From positions 1-48,278 of the IMG/VR virus record IMGVR_UViG_3300042367_000484: 48,278 bases of DNA. One strand, 5' to 3'. This document shows, in pieces, positions 33,807 to 41,952 of this stretch (positions are counted from its first letter, which is position 1; every line of letters starts with the position of its first letter). The notes below the pieces were generated by a model, which saw only the letters and a list, made by a program, of their open reading frames with translations, did not search any database and was not told where the DNA came from. Origin of the DNA: a virus. Position numbers and translations under genes: made by a program.

Positions 33807-34760
33807 CTACAGAGTCCTCCCAGCACCGCACACCACCCGAAAACCGAGGCTGCTGTTGAGGCTGTCGCGGCTGTCGCTATTGCTGCGGTAAGCAGAACGG
33901 CAGCGACGGGAATAGCTGAACCAAGAACCGCCCCGCCGAGGAGAACAATTATGATCCCCATTTTCTATCCAGGCACTGCCATCCGTTGGCGCACCGTAGT
34001 TATCGTGCCAGGTATCGGCGCACCATTCCCAGACATTGCCGTGCATATCATACAAACCAAAGGCATTGGGTGGAAATTGTCCCACGGGAGTTGTTTCGTT
34101 TTGATATTCTCCTTTGGGTTCATCAGCGTAGGTTTTGTTGGCATCATAGTTAGCCAATTCCCCCGTAATGGTTTCCCCAAAGTGAAAGGCGGTTGTTGTC
34201 CCCGCTCTACAGGCGTATTCCCATTCTGCCTCACTCGGTAGTCGGTATTCCCCTCCTGTTAGTTTCGATAATCTCGCGCAGAACTCGACGGCATCGTACC
34301 AGTTGACTTGTTCTACGGGTCTATCCCGGCGCGCGTATGATCCTTCCCTATCTTTAAAGTGGGAGGGATCAGGATCAAGGTCTTTTTCTACTTTCAAATC
34401 CTTGCGAGAGGCAACTGCTCTCCACTGTGTCTGGGTGATGAAATACTTGCCCATGAAAAAGGGGCGGACGTTAACCTCATGTTGAGGACGTTCATCATCG
34501 TAACTATCTTTTTCGTCTTGTGGTGAACCCATCAGGAAAGTTCCCTCTGGGATGGCAACCATTTCTAAGGTGATGTCGTTGTCTAAATCTTGGCTGAAAT
34601 ATTGGGACTGTTTTGACTCTTTGTTAATTTGTTCACCCTTCTCATTTACTCCCACCACCTCAAAGTTAAATGATAACAATTCTAACTTTTGCAACGGTTT
34701 AACTGAATCTGGATTAACTGAGACTGGAACCTTCTTTGATTGCGTATTTTGATGTTTCAT
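33807..34760 (-). CDS. FGE-sulfatase/C-type-lectin-fold protein 1 with variable C-terminus
   Basis: A 317-residue protein. After an 80-residue N-terminal extension the FGE fold begins at MVAIPEGTFLMGSPQDE, then KYFITQTQWRAV, RPVEQVNWYDAVEFCARL, YRLPSEAEWEYACRAGTTT, FGLYDMHGNVWEWCADTW and RRGGSW. The last 25 codons before GFRVVC (33846-33920) are rich in AGC, GAC, CGC and other NNC codons, the pattern of a diversity-generating-retroelement variable region. Many such proteins bind ligands rather than make formylglycine. It lies between duplicated copies of its neighbour's 3' end, and its ATG overlaps that gene's TGA. Confidence 0.85.
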   Translation of the reverse strand: MKHQNTQSKKVPVSVNPDSVKPLQKLELLSFNFEVVGVNEKGEQINKESKQSQYFSQDLDNDITLEMVAIPEGTFLMGSPQDEKDSYDDERPQHEVNVRPFFMGKYFITQTQWRAVASRKDLKVEKDLDPDPSHFKDREGSYARRDRPVEQVNWYDAVEFCARLSKLTGGEYRLPSEAEWEYACRAGTTTAFHFGETITGELANYDANKTYADEPKGEYQNETTPVGQFPPNAFGLYDMHGNVWEWCADTWHDNYGAPTDGSAWIENGDHNCSPRRGGSWFSYSRRCRSAYRSNSDSRDSLNSSLGFRVVCGAGRTL

Positions 34761-35248
34761 AATAATATATCAAGTAATGTATTGATGTCCCCAATAGTGC
34801 AGCTGAGGGCATCGGCCTCTATAAAGCGTATCTCACCACCTACACGATGAAAGGCCTGGGCCTTTTCCTTATCGAGGGGCCGCTCCTTATTAGTAAAGAC
34901 TACCTCCTCTGTCTCCTGCTGCAGTGCGTAGTTGATAGCCGTACGATAGAGGTCCTGGTCTACTACGTAGCGGAGGGCCGTTTCGTTAGGGTTAAGCCCA
35001 TCTGTCACGTAACGGCGACCCACTACTAAGAAGGGGCTGTTCTGATAACGCACTACTAGAACAGTCCAATACATAGTGCCATAGTGTGTGCCCTGGGCCC
35101 ACGGACTAGTAGCCACTACGTTAATAGTGATGTCAGGAATGACATCTTCTATACTCAGGAGAGTATAGAGGGATAACTCTGGGAAGACAAAGGGTAACGC
35201 TGTTCTATCTTGTCTAATGGCGGGCAGCGCCAATACAGTCTCAAGCAA
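34757..35248 (-). CDS. Hypothetical protein
   Basis: A 163-residue protein that I do not recognise, with mixed strands and helices (a WTVLVVRYQNSPFLVVGRRY stretch and an LYRTAINYALQQET helix). It overlaps the upstream gene by eight bases. Its 3' end, encoding EADALSC, is the part duplicated at 33742, so the inserted FGE gene now uses the stop-start junction that probably served the 33534-33716 gene. Confidence 0.6.
   Translation of the reverse strand: MLETVLALPAIRQDRTALPFVFPELSLYTLLSIEDVIPDITINVVATSPWAQGTHYGTMYWTVLVVRYQNSPFLVVGRRYVTDGLNPNETALRYVVDQDLYRTAINYALQQETEEVVFTNKERPLDKEKAQAFHRVGGEIRFIEADALSCTIGDINTLLDILL
34799..34817 (-). repeat. Direct repeat copy B (native 3' end)
   Basis: This is the native partner of the repeat at 33742-33760, inside the last codons of the 34757-35248 gene. 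Confidence 0.7.
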
Positions 35249-35843
35249 TGTATTCTCCTGCTATCTCGTAGCATACTGTTAACGCGTCCTCGTACATAAC
35301 CTCAGACTTTATATTGACGTGTATATCAGGGAACGTAGATAGAAAGAGTCGAGGATGAGGATGGCCGCGCTCCTTTAACTTATCTATTATCTGCTGCCAT
35401 ACAGACAGTTCGGCATCATATTTAGATATATCACTCTTATACTCTCGTGCTGCGATTAGTTGATTAACTATGCGGGGCAGCTTATCGACAGCATCGGGGG
35501 CATCCATAATATCCTTGAGGATACGCCGAGCCTTCATGTAATTACTCATACGCAACATCGACTCCTTAGCAACAGCCAGGGCTTCGTCGCTGTACCAGTC
35601 CCAGAAGTCTATCTCATCATTGATAAGAACCAGCTGATATACACCAGCTGGTTCTAGCACCATTGTTGAGTTCTTCATAAGCTTGTTATGACTAGTGACC
35701 TGTTCTAGAGCATCGTCAGAGAGATTGAGAGCTCTGAGAACATCCCTAGCGCTAACATAAACATCAATGAATTCTATAGATAGGTTATTGTATTGTTGAA
35801 TCAAGGCACACGTCTCCCTTGTACGGGTATTAATTACTATCAT
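35241..35843 (-). CDS. BRO/KilA-like protein
   Basis: A 200-residue protein. IDVYVSARDVLRALNLSDDA (about 26-45), then LEPAGVYQLVLINDEIDFWDW, follows the Bro-N layout (helix-turn, then the YxLxxxSxxxxAxxFxxW box) but is weakly conserved. The rest is helical with a KSDISKYDAELSVWQQIIDK segment. ATG at 35843 is chosen because it overlaps the end of the upstream gene by only 14 bases; a longer frame runs 96 bases further into that gene. Confidence 0.5.
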   Translation of the reverse strand: MIVINTRTRETCALIQQYNNLSIEFIDVYVSARDVLRALNLSDDALEQVTSHNKLMKNSTMVLEPAGVYQLVLINDEIDFWDWYSDEALAVAKESMLRMSNYMKARRILKDIMDAPDAVDKLPRIVNQLIAAREYKSDISKYDAELSVWQQIIDKLKERGHPHPRLFLSTFPDIHVNIKSEVMYEDALTVCYEIAGEYIA

Positions 35844-37302
35844 CAGCGCTGAGATTCGATGTATCAGCGCTGCTATCTGATCTACTAATGGTATTCTTAT
35901 GGGGGGTGGGGGCCCAGTCACCGTATCCCGATGTGGCATGGAGCCGCGTACCCGCGCCCATAATGATGTCCGCGATGTTGGCGCACTCTGCGTTGAATGG
36001 TATGATCTCGATCTGGCGGCCGCACACGGAGACGGACTCCTCGGGGTCGGGTGTGGATATGGGTTTGGGGTGCACGAGTAGGTAGCCCGATTCTACCTCG
36101 TTGATGTCGATGGAGTTGTGAATTAGGGCTCCGTCGTGCTGATTATTGGATGCGAGGTCGTGGATGTCTCGAAGGCTGTCTACCTCTATACGTTGTAGCA
36201 GGGCCGACATGGCTGCTATCTTCTCATGCTTGGGAATCAGTTTAGACCACTTCGCTATGCTGGTAGCTATGCCTTTAAGGTATCCTACTAAGCTAGCGAG
36301 GGCCTGCGCCTTAGTGGGTACATCCTTATCAGCTAGGAGCGGTTCTTCTAGTACTAAGCGCGGTATAGTGAAGCGGTTACTGAGACGCTTAACGAGTCGG
36401 GCCCCATTGATTACTGCTAACACAGCTGTTTTCACAGTGCCTACGGATAGTAGGGGGTCAGGGGAACTCACACGGCCCGATAGCATCTCATCCAGATGAG
36501 AGCTGATACCTAACTTCTCCATCTCATGATGGGCAATCGTCGCGTGGCACTTGACGACATCATAGTTAATCACAGGGCTGGATATTAGCAGCACCTCTCT
36601 GAAGTTCCGACTAGCACCCTGGAGGCCGCCCCCCTTCTCGTACACGCGGAGCCCCTCGTGAGGTTGGGTCAGCTCCTGCGAATACTCTGCCTGACGTTTC
36701 GTGTAGTCGATACTAGTCACGCGCTCGAGTATACCCTGATAGCAGTTCAGGTTGTGAAGGTAGCGGGCCCGTTTACTAGCCAGCTCAGCATCACTCAGGC
36801 TATCGCGAGTACGCTCTATCCTATCTCGTTGTCGAATAAGCCACGCGATGCCATAGCCCAAGTCAACCTGTGTTGGCGGAGCACTACTAAGCGGCCTATT
36901 GAGCTTAGGAAGCGGGCGGCCATCTGCATCAACGAACCACTGATCCTGTAGTCGAGAGGGGCTCAATAGTAAATCCTCTCCCTTCTCGATGAAGGTATCG
37001 ATGATGTGCTCGTGAATACGGTAGCGGAAGCAGATTCCTTCCTTAGCGTAATAGGGGGCCCGCGTCATAAACGCCTCTACGCTCTCCCAGTTATAGTTTC
37101 TGCAGTAAACGTGAATGAAGCTCTTACGAGGCAACGGCACTCCCTTCCACGCGTGGTAATCAGACTTAGCACGTATCTGGCGCTGGCACAAAAACGTGTG
37201 GATGAATAAACGCCGACTATCACTATTCATACCAGCCGTTAGCTCGCGCAAATAATGATACTGACTAATAGTGAGTTTTAGATTAGTTTGGATGTACGGC
37301 AT
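35830..37302 (-). CDS. Possible polymerase-like replication protein
   Basis: A 490-residue protein. Three spaced motifs recall a family A or single-subunit polymerase palm: INYDVVKCHATIAHHEMEKL (about 246-265, Asp with downstream His), VGTVKTAVLAVINGAR (about 288-303, Lys and NG) and NNQHDGALIH (about 385-394, HDG). The N-terminal 240 residues are unassigned and the C-terminal 60 are Ser/Asp-rich and probably disordered. The motif match is mine and needs a profile search. A promoter-like sequence lies upstream. Confidence 0.4.
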   Translation of the reverse strand: MPYIQTNLKLTISQYHYLRELTAGMNSDSRRLFIHTFLCQRQIRAKSDYHAWKGVPLPRKSFIHVYCRNYNWESVEAFMTRAPYYAKEGICFRYRIHEHIIDTFIEKGEDLLLSPSRLQDQWFVDADGRPLPKLNRPLSSAPPTQVDLGYGIAWLIRQRDRIERTRDSLSDAELASKRARYLHNLNCYQGILERVTSIDYTKRQAEYSQELTQPHEGLRVYEKGGGLQGASRNFREVLLISSPVINYDVVKCHATIAHHEMEKLGISSHLDEMLSGRVSSPDPLLSVGTVKTAVLAVINGARLVKRLSNRFTIPRLVLEEPLLADKDVPTKAQALASLVGYLKGIATSIAKWSKLIPKHEKIAAMSALLQRIEVDSLRDIHDLASNNQHDGALIHNSIDINEVESGYLLVHPKPISTPDPEESVSVCGRQIEIIPFNAECANIADIIMGAGTRLHATSGYGDWAPTPHKNTISRSDSSADTSNLSADDSN

Positions 37303-37322
37303 AAATTCTCCACCTTAATTTA

Positions 37323-37351
37323 ATTTTAGCACGATCTAGAGGTTTAAACAA
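37323..37351 (-). promoter_or_regulatory. Sigma70-like promoter for the 35830-37302 gene
   Basis: On the minus strand TTGTTT (37346-37351) and TAAAAT (37323-37328) are separated by exactly 17 bases, followed by AAGGTGGAG as ribosome-binding site and the ATG at 37302. Confidence 0.5.
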
Positions 37352-37457
37352 GCTAATTTTACTAGACGCTGGATGGTATCGTATAAATTCATTAGTAAAG
37401 GTTTACTATTAGGGCCCGCCCATCTGTCAGCATAACCATATCTAGTCAACAACATAT

Positions 37458-37694
37458 ATGAAGAGAACTAAGAAGGGCAATGTAACGGCAGAAGCGCGGG
37501 CCGAGTATGGTACAGTAGGGGATAGATTCCCTATATTCGATAAGCGCAGTGCATTGAGTGCTCTTAAACTGCGGGGCCACGGCTCTCTAACTAAGCAGGA
37601 GAGGGCACGTGTTATTAACAAGGCCGCTAAGTTTGTTCCTGAGGCAGCTCGGGCTGCTCGGGAGGCGGATCAACGACGCCCTCGTCGTAGTTAG
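37458..37694 (+). CDS. Small basic protein
   Basis: A 78-residue, highly basic, Ala/Arg-rich protein (MKRTKKGNVTAEARAEYGTV start; a KQERARVINKAAKFVPEA helix). Composition suits a nucleic-acid-binding or virion-associated protein, but no family is evident. It is divergent from the 37302 gene and its last 68 bases overlap the minus-strand gene 37627-37875, tail to tail. Confidence 0.55.
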   Translation: MKRTKKGNVTAEARAEYGTVGDRFPIFDKRSALSALKLRGHGSLTKQERARVINKAAKFVPEAARAAREADQRRPRRS

Positions 37695-37875
37695 AGAGGA
37701 GGAAGGTGTTAATCCAGTCTATATTGCTCTGGGTTAACTCTCTACCAGTCTCCTCGTAGTATTCTCGAAGGGCTAATACGCTTTGTATCCAATCGAGTTC
37801 TTTATCTGATACGCCCTGGAGGTCATCTAGGATCCAATTATTGTCGCGTAATCTCTGAATCTGTTCTGGGGTCAT
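37627..37875 (-). CDS. Hypothetical small protein
   Basis: An 82-residue protein of unknown function, helical (WILDDLQGVSDKELDWIQSV) with a Pro/Glu-rich end (DPPPEQPELPQEQT). It overlaps the upstream gene by 38 bases. Its start lies in the second copy of a 16-base tandem duplication. Confidence 0.55.
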   Translation of the reverse strand: MTPEQIQRLRDNNWILDDLQGVSDKELDWIQSVLALREYYEETGRELTQSNIDWINTFLLSNYDEGVVDPPPEQPELPQEQT

Positions 37876-38245
37876 GGTAATCTTTATCTGTTATGAGGTC
37901 ATGGTGATCTTTGAGAATATGGCTTGCAGGGGAGAGAGACTTACCATCTACAATATCGTTTATACTGCCGATTAATATAGAGGGGTCACCTTCTTCATCG
38001 ACTCTATCACGAGCGACAATTACATCTCCATTAGTGGCTAGGAAGATAGAGACATCTACATTATAATAGATATATGATAGGAAGTACATATCACCATCAT
38101 TATCATCAGGACGGTCTTCTCTAGTATTGTTGATTACTACGTAACTAGATCGATTGACATGAACTTCAATAAATTTATTATTGGAATCTAGACCTAGATT
38201 CTGATAGGCCCACGTCTTCACGATATCAATCGCGTTATCCTGCAT
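37838..38245 (-). CDS. Hypothetical protein with duplicated tail
   Basis: A 135-residue protein with no recognised domain. The C-terminus contains KDHHDLITDKDYHDPRTD, an internal duplication encoded by direct repeats 37870-37885 and 37898-37913. The duplication extends the gene across the start of its neighbour. Confidence 0.55.
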   Translation of the reverse strand: MQDNAIDIVKTWAYQNLGLDSNNKFIEVHVNRSSYVVINNTREDRPDDNDGDMYFLSYIYYNVDVSIFLATNGDVIVARDRVDEEGDPSILIGSINDIVDGKSLSPASHILKDHHDLITDKDYHDPRTDSEITRQ

Positions 38246-38918
38246 TTTGTCTCCTCCCTTGTTTAAGTCTGCCTATCTCGAGAGCATCACTGCCCATGAT
38301 GTGGAGCTCCTTATTGCTATTAAGTAATAAGTGTCGTGTTCGTGCGCCGGGCCAATAGTAGTAATCGCCCCACTTTATCAACAGGCCCGTCTCGAGTATA
38401 GGTTCTATATTCTTTACTACTAATTGCATCTCCTCCTTAGTCATACCGAACTCACCATGGTTATGGCGGTCATAACTATCGCGCCGATAATGTTGAGTGC
38501 GACGAGCCCATACTCCTTTAACGGATTCAGAGTTAGCTATCATAGCCAGCTGGCAATAATAGCGTAGATTACCCCCCGGCATACGTAGAGGGGTGCTCTC
38601 AACAAGGCGGCGTATAGTAGGGCTATAGTAGTGAATACGCCATTGGTCCACTGAATTCTTATCGTTATAGAAGTCGGCCCCCCATGCGGTTATACCTAAC
38701 TCGAGCACATTAGTTAGGTAGTATTTATTAGAGTTATCCTGACCACCACTCATCCTAGCATGTAACCGCGTATAGTTAATGTGGGGCTCCATATCCTCGA
38801 ACCAGAGTTGGATAAAGCGTCCTCCCTCCTCAGGGGTAGGTTTGTATAATGATAGAAACTGGTAGTCTGTAGCTCCCCATATAATGTTGGAGATCTGCAA
38901 TGTTTTAGCTAGGTACAT
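38235..38918 (-). CDS. Hypothetical protein, last core gene before the accessory block
   Basis: A 227-residue protein that I do not recognise, rich in Tyr, Arg and Trp (ELGITAWGADFYND, VWARRTQHYRRDSYD, YYYWPGARTRHLLL). A fold with aromatic and basic surface could bind nucleic acid. It shares a TAATG stop-start with the accessory gene upstream, so the accessory operon reads into the phage core. Confidence 0.6.
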   Translation of the reverse strand: MYLAKTLQISNIIWGATDYQFLSLYKPTPEEGGRFIQLWFEDMEPHINYTRLHARMSGGQDNSNKYYLTNVLELGITAWGADFYNDKNSVDQWRIHYYSPTIRRLVESTPLRMPGGNLRYYCQLAMIANSESVKGVWARRTQHYRRDSYDRHNHGEFGMTKEEMQLVVKNIEPILETGLLIKWGDYYYWPGARTRHLLLNSNKELHIMGSDALEIGRLKQGRRQNAG

Positions 38919-39319
38919 TAGAAATTGTAAGTTAGTGCATGATATCTTTCTTTATAGTCTCCCTCTACTACAAAATTAGAGGCTATAGCTATAGAAAGCA
39001 TAAATAAGTTAGCATCTTTTTTCAACTGTTTAGGGGTAGAAACGCCTGTTAAAAATGTGACAACAAATAACCAAGCTTTAAAAGCTACAAACGAAATCCA
39101 ATCTTTTTTGACATCATTAGCCTCATTGGCATCACTGTATTTTAATTGTATGTATGTATCCATTACATTGGATTTAATTGCGTCTTTATAGAATTGTTCT
39201 AAGTATTTCGACTTAGGATTCTGTTTTGCTTCATTGACTAAAGCGTCAACGTATTGTTTAGCTTCGGTAGGTAAGCTATCGTATTGGTTTCTAACCAATA
39301 TTGAGCGTCGAATATCCAT
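38918..39319 (-). CDS. Accessory protein family X, copy 1
   Basis: A 133-residue protein of unknown function. An N-terminal helical region (YDSLPTEAKQYVDALVNEAK) precedes a hydrophobic helix (FKAWLFVVTFLTGV, about 84-97) and PKQLKKDANLFMLSIAIAS. Two paralogues follow upstream (39362-39759, frameshifted, and 39764-40171), giving a tandem triplet. An AGGAGTAAA leader precedes the start. The hydrophobic stretch suggests membrane contact. Confidence 0.65.
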   Translation of the reverse strand: MDIRRSILVRNQYDSLPTEAKQYVDALVNEAKQNPKSKYLEQFYKDAIKSNVMDTYIQLKYSDANEANDVKKDWISFVAFKAWLFVVTFLTGVSTPKQLKKDANLFMLSIAIASNFVVEGDYKERYHALTYNF

Positions 39320-39361
39320 TGGTTTACTCCTGTTTTAGGTTATTTTTAGCTGTTTCTTACT

Positions 39362-39759
39362 TTATTCGTAGTCCCAATAATAGGGAGATTCATTGACATA
39401 ACCCTCCTTTACAAGGTAACTAACTATAACAACAGATCGCAGAAAAAGACAAAAGTTTTCTTTGAGAAGCTTAGGTATTGTCACACCTGTTAGTAGCGAA
39501 TAAATAAACAGGAATATCTTGATTTTTAAGTACCAAAAACACCCTGCTTTTTCAAATGGATCAGAGTCGATAAATGCACCGCTTAAAAGTACATCTACGT
39601 TGTTTGATTTGATTGCGCTACTATGGAATCCTTTAGTATTGAAAGTACAAAAGGTTTTTTCGATACTTTAGTTACTAATCGGTTGACGTAATGCTTGGCT
39701 TCGATTGGTAACTCATCGTAGCTTGAATCGATTAGTATTTGATAGATTTGAGTGTCCAT
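39362..39759 (-). pseudogene. Accessory protein family X, copy 2, frameshifted
   Basis: It starts MDTQIYQILIDSSYDEL after an AGGAGTAAA leader and runs to a stop after about 53 codons. The remaining homology (HSSAIKSNNVDVLLSGAF, then KIKIFLFIYSLLTGVTIPK and SVVIVSYLVKEGYVNE) continues in another frame. The shift is most easily placed at the run of six A residues in CGAAAAAACC (about 39650-39660). The length is not a multiple of three. Confidence 0.8.
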
Positions 39760-39763
39760 TTTT

Positions 39764-40171
39764 TTACTCCTTAGTTGTATTGTCGGTTATTTCTTTATAC
39801 CAGCTTTTTTCTACTAGAAAAATCGACGCTAGTGTTAAAGCTTTTCTGAAAAGATCAAAGTCTTTTCTAAGAGGAGAAGGAATAGCAACTCCTGTACACA
39901 TAGGTATAATAATAGTTATAACCCAAAACTTAAACCGGTCAAAAAAGGAAAGATTCCATTTATCATTGGATAAATACGAATAGAAGTATCCTTCTTCTAT
40001 ATCCCCTTCCCACCACCAGATTAATATCTCGTTAGTTACTTGGCTAGTTTGAGATTTTTTTAATAAATCATCAATCCAGTTTTGTGACTCAAGGGATAAT
40101 TCGATATACTTATTTCTAATCATGAGTTTGAGTAGTCGATCTTTGAATTGAGGATTAATGTTAATGTTCAT
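39764..40171 (-). CDS. Accessory protein family X, copy 3
   Basis: A 135-residue protein. It shares the family layout with 38918-39319: an N-terminal helix (YIELSLESQNWIDDLLKKSQ), a hydrophobic segment (FKFWVITIIIPMCTGVAIP) and an LRKDFDLFRKALTLASIFLV helix. Function unknown. An AGGAGTAAA leader precedes the ATG. Divergence between copies is high, so the duplication is not recent. Confidence 0.65.
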   Translation of the reverse strand: MNININPQFKDRLLKLMIRNKYIELSLESQNWIDDLLKKSQTSQVTNEILIWWWEGDIEEGYFYSYLSNDKWNLSFFDRFKFWVITIIIPMCTGVAIPSPLRKDFDLFRKALTLASIFLVEKSWYKEITDNTTKE

Positions 40172-40237
40172 TGCTTTACTCCTGTTTTACTTTATGTAGT
40201 CCCAGTTTTACTCTGAAGGTGGAGATTAAAGGCTGTT

Positions 40238-41062
40238 TTAAACTAATGCTTTACTGCAATTGTTAGAATTATCCTCAAAAATTGCCCCTCGTTGAATTAA
40301 ATCCTGTTCTTGTTCAGAGGTGATCCCCGCTGCATCGATAAAGATAGCGTTTTCAACATCAGCCCCACTTAGGTCAGCCCCACTCAGAATAGCCCCTCTT
40401 AGGTCAGCCCCACTCAGATTAACCCCTCTCAGGTTAGCTCCACTCAGAATGGCCCCTCTCAGAAAAGCCTCACTCAGATTAGCTCCACTCAGAATGGTCT
40501 CACTCAGGTCAGCCTCTCTCAAGAAAGCCCCACTCAGAGTAGCCCCACTTAGAGTAGCCCCTCTCAGGTTAGCCCCACTCAGAGTAGCCCCACTTAGGTC
40601 AGCCCCACTCAGGTCAGCCTCTCTTAGGAAGGCCCCCCACAGGTCAGCCTCTTTCAGGAAAGCCCCACTCAGGTCAGTTTGAGTTAGAGTAGCCCCACTC
40701 AGATCAGCCTCTTTTAGGAAGGCTCCCCACAGGTTAGCCCCACTCAGGTAAGCCTCACTCAGGTTAGCATCACTCAAGAAAGCCCCCCACAGATTAGCCC
40801 CACTTAAATCAACTTGTTGTAAAGTTGTCTTATCAATTGTTTCTTCTCGAATTGCCTTAATTAATTCGGCTTTTTCAATAACTTTTGCATCTGTAGTGAA
40901 CTCGACTTTTGCGACGACAATTTCGGGTATATCGTCTGATTTAACATTGAGAAAGGCTTGCAATTCCCCCGATTGATGTAAATCTACTAGGCGCTGTAGT
41001 CCATCTTCTGAACCTTCTAAAAATAGCCGAATACTGCCTTTAAGTTGAGGTTTAATGTTCAT
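40238..41062 (-). CDS. Pentapeptide-repeat protein B
   Basis: A 274-residue paralogue of the protein at 19854-20675, with the same N-terminal cap (KGSIRLFLEGSEDGLQRLVD; TTDAKVIEKAELIKAI) and C-terminal cap (GITSEQEQDLIQRGAIF). The repeat region (about 85-245) has the A(D/N)LSG pattern with more W and T variants (ANLWGAFL, GATLSG). A 14-residue insertion (SDDIPEIVVAKVEF) separates the caps compared with copy A. AGGAGTAAA leader. Confidence 0.85.
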   Translation of the reverse strand: MNIKPQLKGSIRLFLEGSEDGLQRLVDLHQSGELQAFLNVKSDDIPEIVVAKVEFTTDAKVIEKAELIKAIREETIDKTTLQQVDLSGANLWGAFLSDANLSEAYLSGANLWGAFLKEADLSGATLTQTDLSGAFLKEADLWGAFLREADLSGADLSGATLSGANLRGATLSGATLSGAFLREADLSETILSGANLSEAFLRGAILSGANLRGVNLSGADLRGAILSGADLSGADVENAIFIDAAGITSEQEQDLIQRGAIFEDNSNNCSKALV

Positions 41063-41107
41063 TGGTTTACTCCTGATTAATTACAAGAACTGATTGTTAA
41101 TTTTGCA

Positions 41108-41341
41108 TTAATCTAATTTAGACAACAAAGCTAAAATTGTATTTAATGCAGTACCTTCTGGTGTATATCTTGCTACAGATGATATGGTTAATAGCTCTTC
41201 AAGCATCTGACTAAAAAACTCTAATTGCTCTTCTTTATCAGAAAAAGGAAAAACTAAATTACCGACTGTAACTGTTAACTTATTTGACATCAGTGGAATC
41301 TGATGTTCTGTGCGTGCGTGATAGTAAATTTTTTGGCTCAT
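41108..41341 (-). CDS. Small hypothetical protein
   Basis: A 77-residue protein (LTVTVGNLVFPFSDKEEQLE strand-helix, then LEELLTISSVARYTPEGTAL). Function unknown. It lacks the AGGAGTAAA leader of its neighbours. Confidence 0.5.
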   Translation of the reverse strand: MSQKIYYHARTEHQIPLMSNKLTVTVGNLVFPFSDKEEQLEFFSQMLEELLTISSVARYTPEGTALNTILALLSKLD

Positions 41342-41368
41342 TGATTTTTTTTCAACTCATTAGGGTGA

Positions 41369-41908
41369 TTACAAAAAATCGTAAACAAAATAATTGACAA
41401 CCTTGACCGCTTCTTTGATCTTTGGGATAAAATCAATGTCTAAGCTAATAAAGATAAAAGGGTTTTCTGTTTTCCTTGTATTTTCTAGTTTATGGTAGAA
41501 TGAAATATCTAACAGCAAAATATCCCCTGCTTTTAATATTAGCCTTTGAGTGTTTTTTCTGCGAACTAACAGATTATCTATTCGCTCATCCATACTCCTA
41601 AAAGTGGTGTCGCAATCTGTTTTTAAAAGTTTTTCTATTTTTTTATTATTTACTGATGATGCGTAAAGTTCATAATTGGCACTTTCGACGACTAAAATAA
41701 TTGAGTATTTTTTATCTTTATAAATGTCGTCGACGTGCCATTCTACTCCCAGAGTAGCCCATAAAGTATAAGAGTAATCGTACTCATTATAGAGAGGGTT
41801 TACATAATTATGTTTTGTAGGAAACTTATCAGTAAAACAAGAATCGGTTGCTATTTTGTTTAGCTTCTCTAGATTGTGATATTTACCCAGTTTATGCAAA
41901 GGTTTCAT
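41369..41908 (-). CDS. Possible Fe(II)/2-oxoglutarate oxygenase-like protein
   Basis: A 179-residue protein. GVEWHVDDIYKDKKYSIILV (about 53-72) gives an H-x-D pair, LILKAGDILLLDISFYHKLE (about 123-142) gives a distal His, and NPFIFISLDID ends the core. The order fits the double-stranded beta-helix oxygenases, but the 2-oxoglutarate-binding residue is not clear to me. Substrate unknown. Confidence 0.4.
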   Translation of the reverse strand: MKPLHKLGKYHNLEKLNKIATDSCFTDKFPTKHNYVNPLYNEYDYSYTLWATLGVEWHVDDIYKDKKYSIILVVESANYELYASSVNNKKIEKLLKTDCDTTFRSMDERIDNLLVRRKNTQRLILKAGDILLLDISFYHKLENTRKTENPFIFISLDIDFIPKIKEAVKVVNYFVYDFL

Positions 41909-41952
41909 TTTTTTGTTTGATTAAGGATTACTAACTGATAACTGGTAATTGA

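Noticed and set aside
33734-33961. Hydrophobic Ala-rich ORF resembling a membrane peptide
   Set aside because: It is an alternative frame of the FGE variable segment, whose NNC codons read as Ala/Thr-rich in that frame.
33792-34241. Plus-strand 149-codon ORF opposite the FGE gene
   Set aside because: It is a shadow of the well-supported minus-strand FGE-fold gene.
40320-40682. Plus-strand ORF of LAPLR-type repeats
   Set aside because: It is the antisense reading of the pentapeptide gene; periodic DNA opens several frames.
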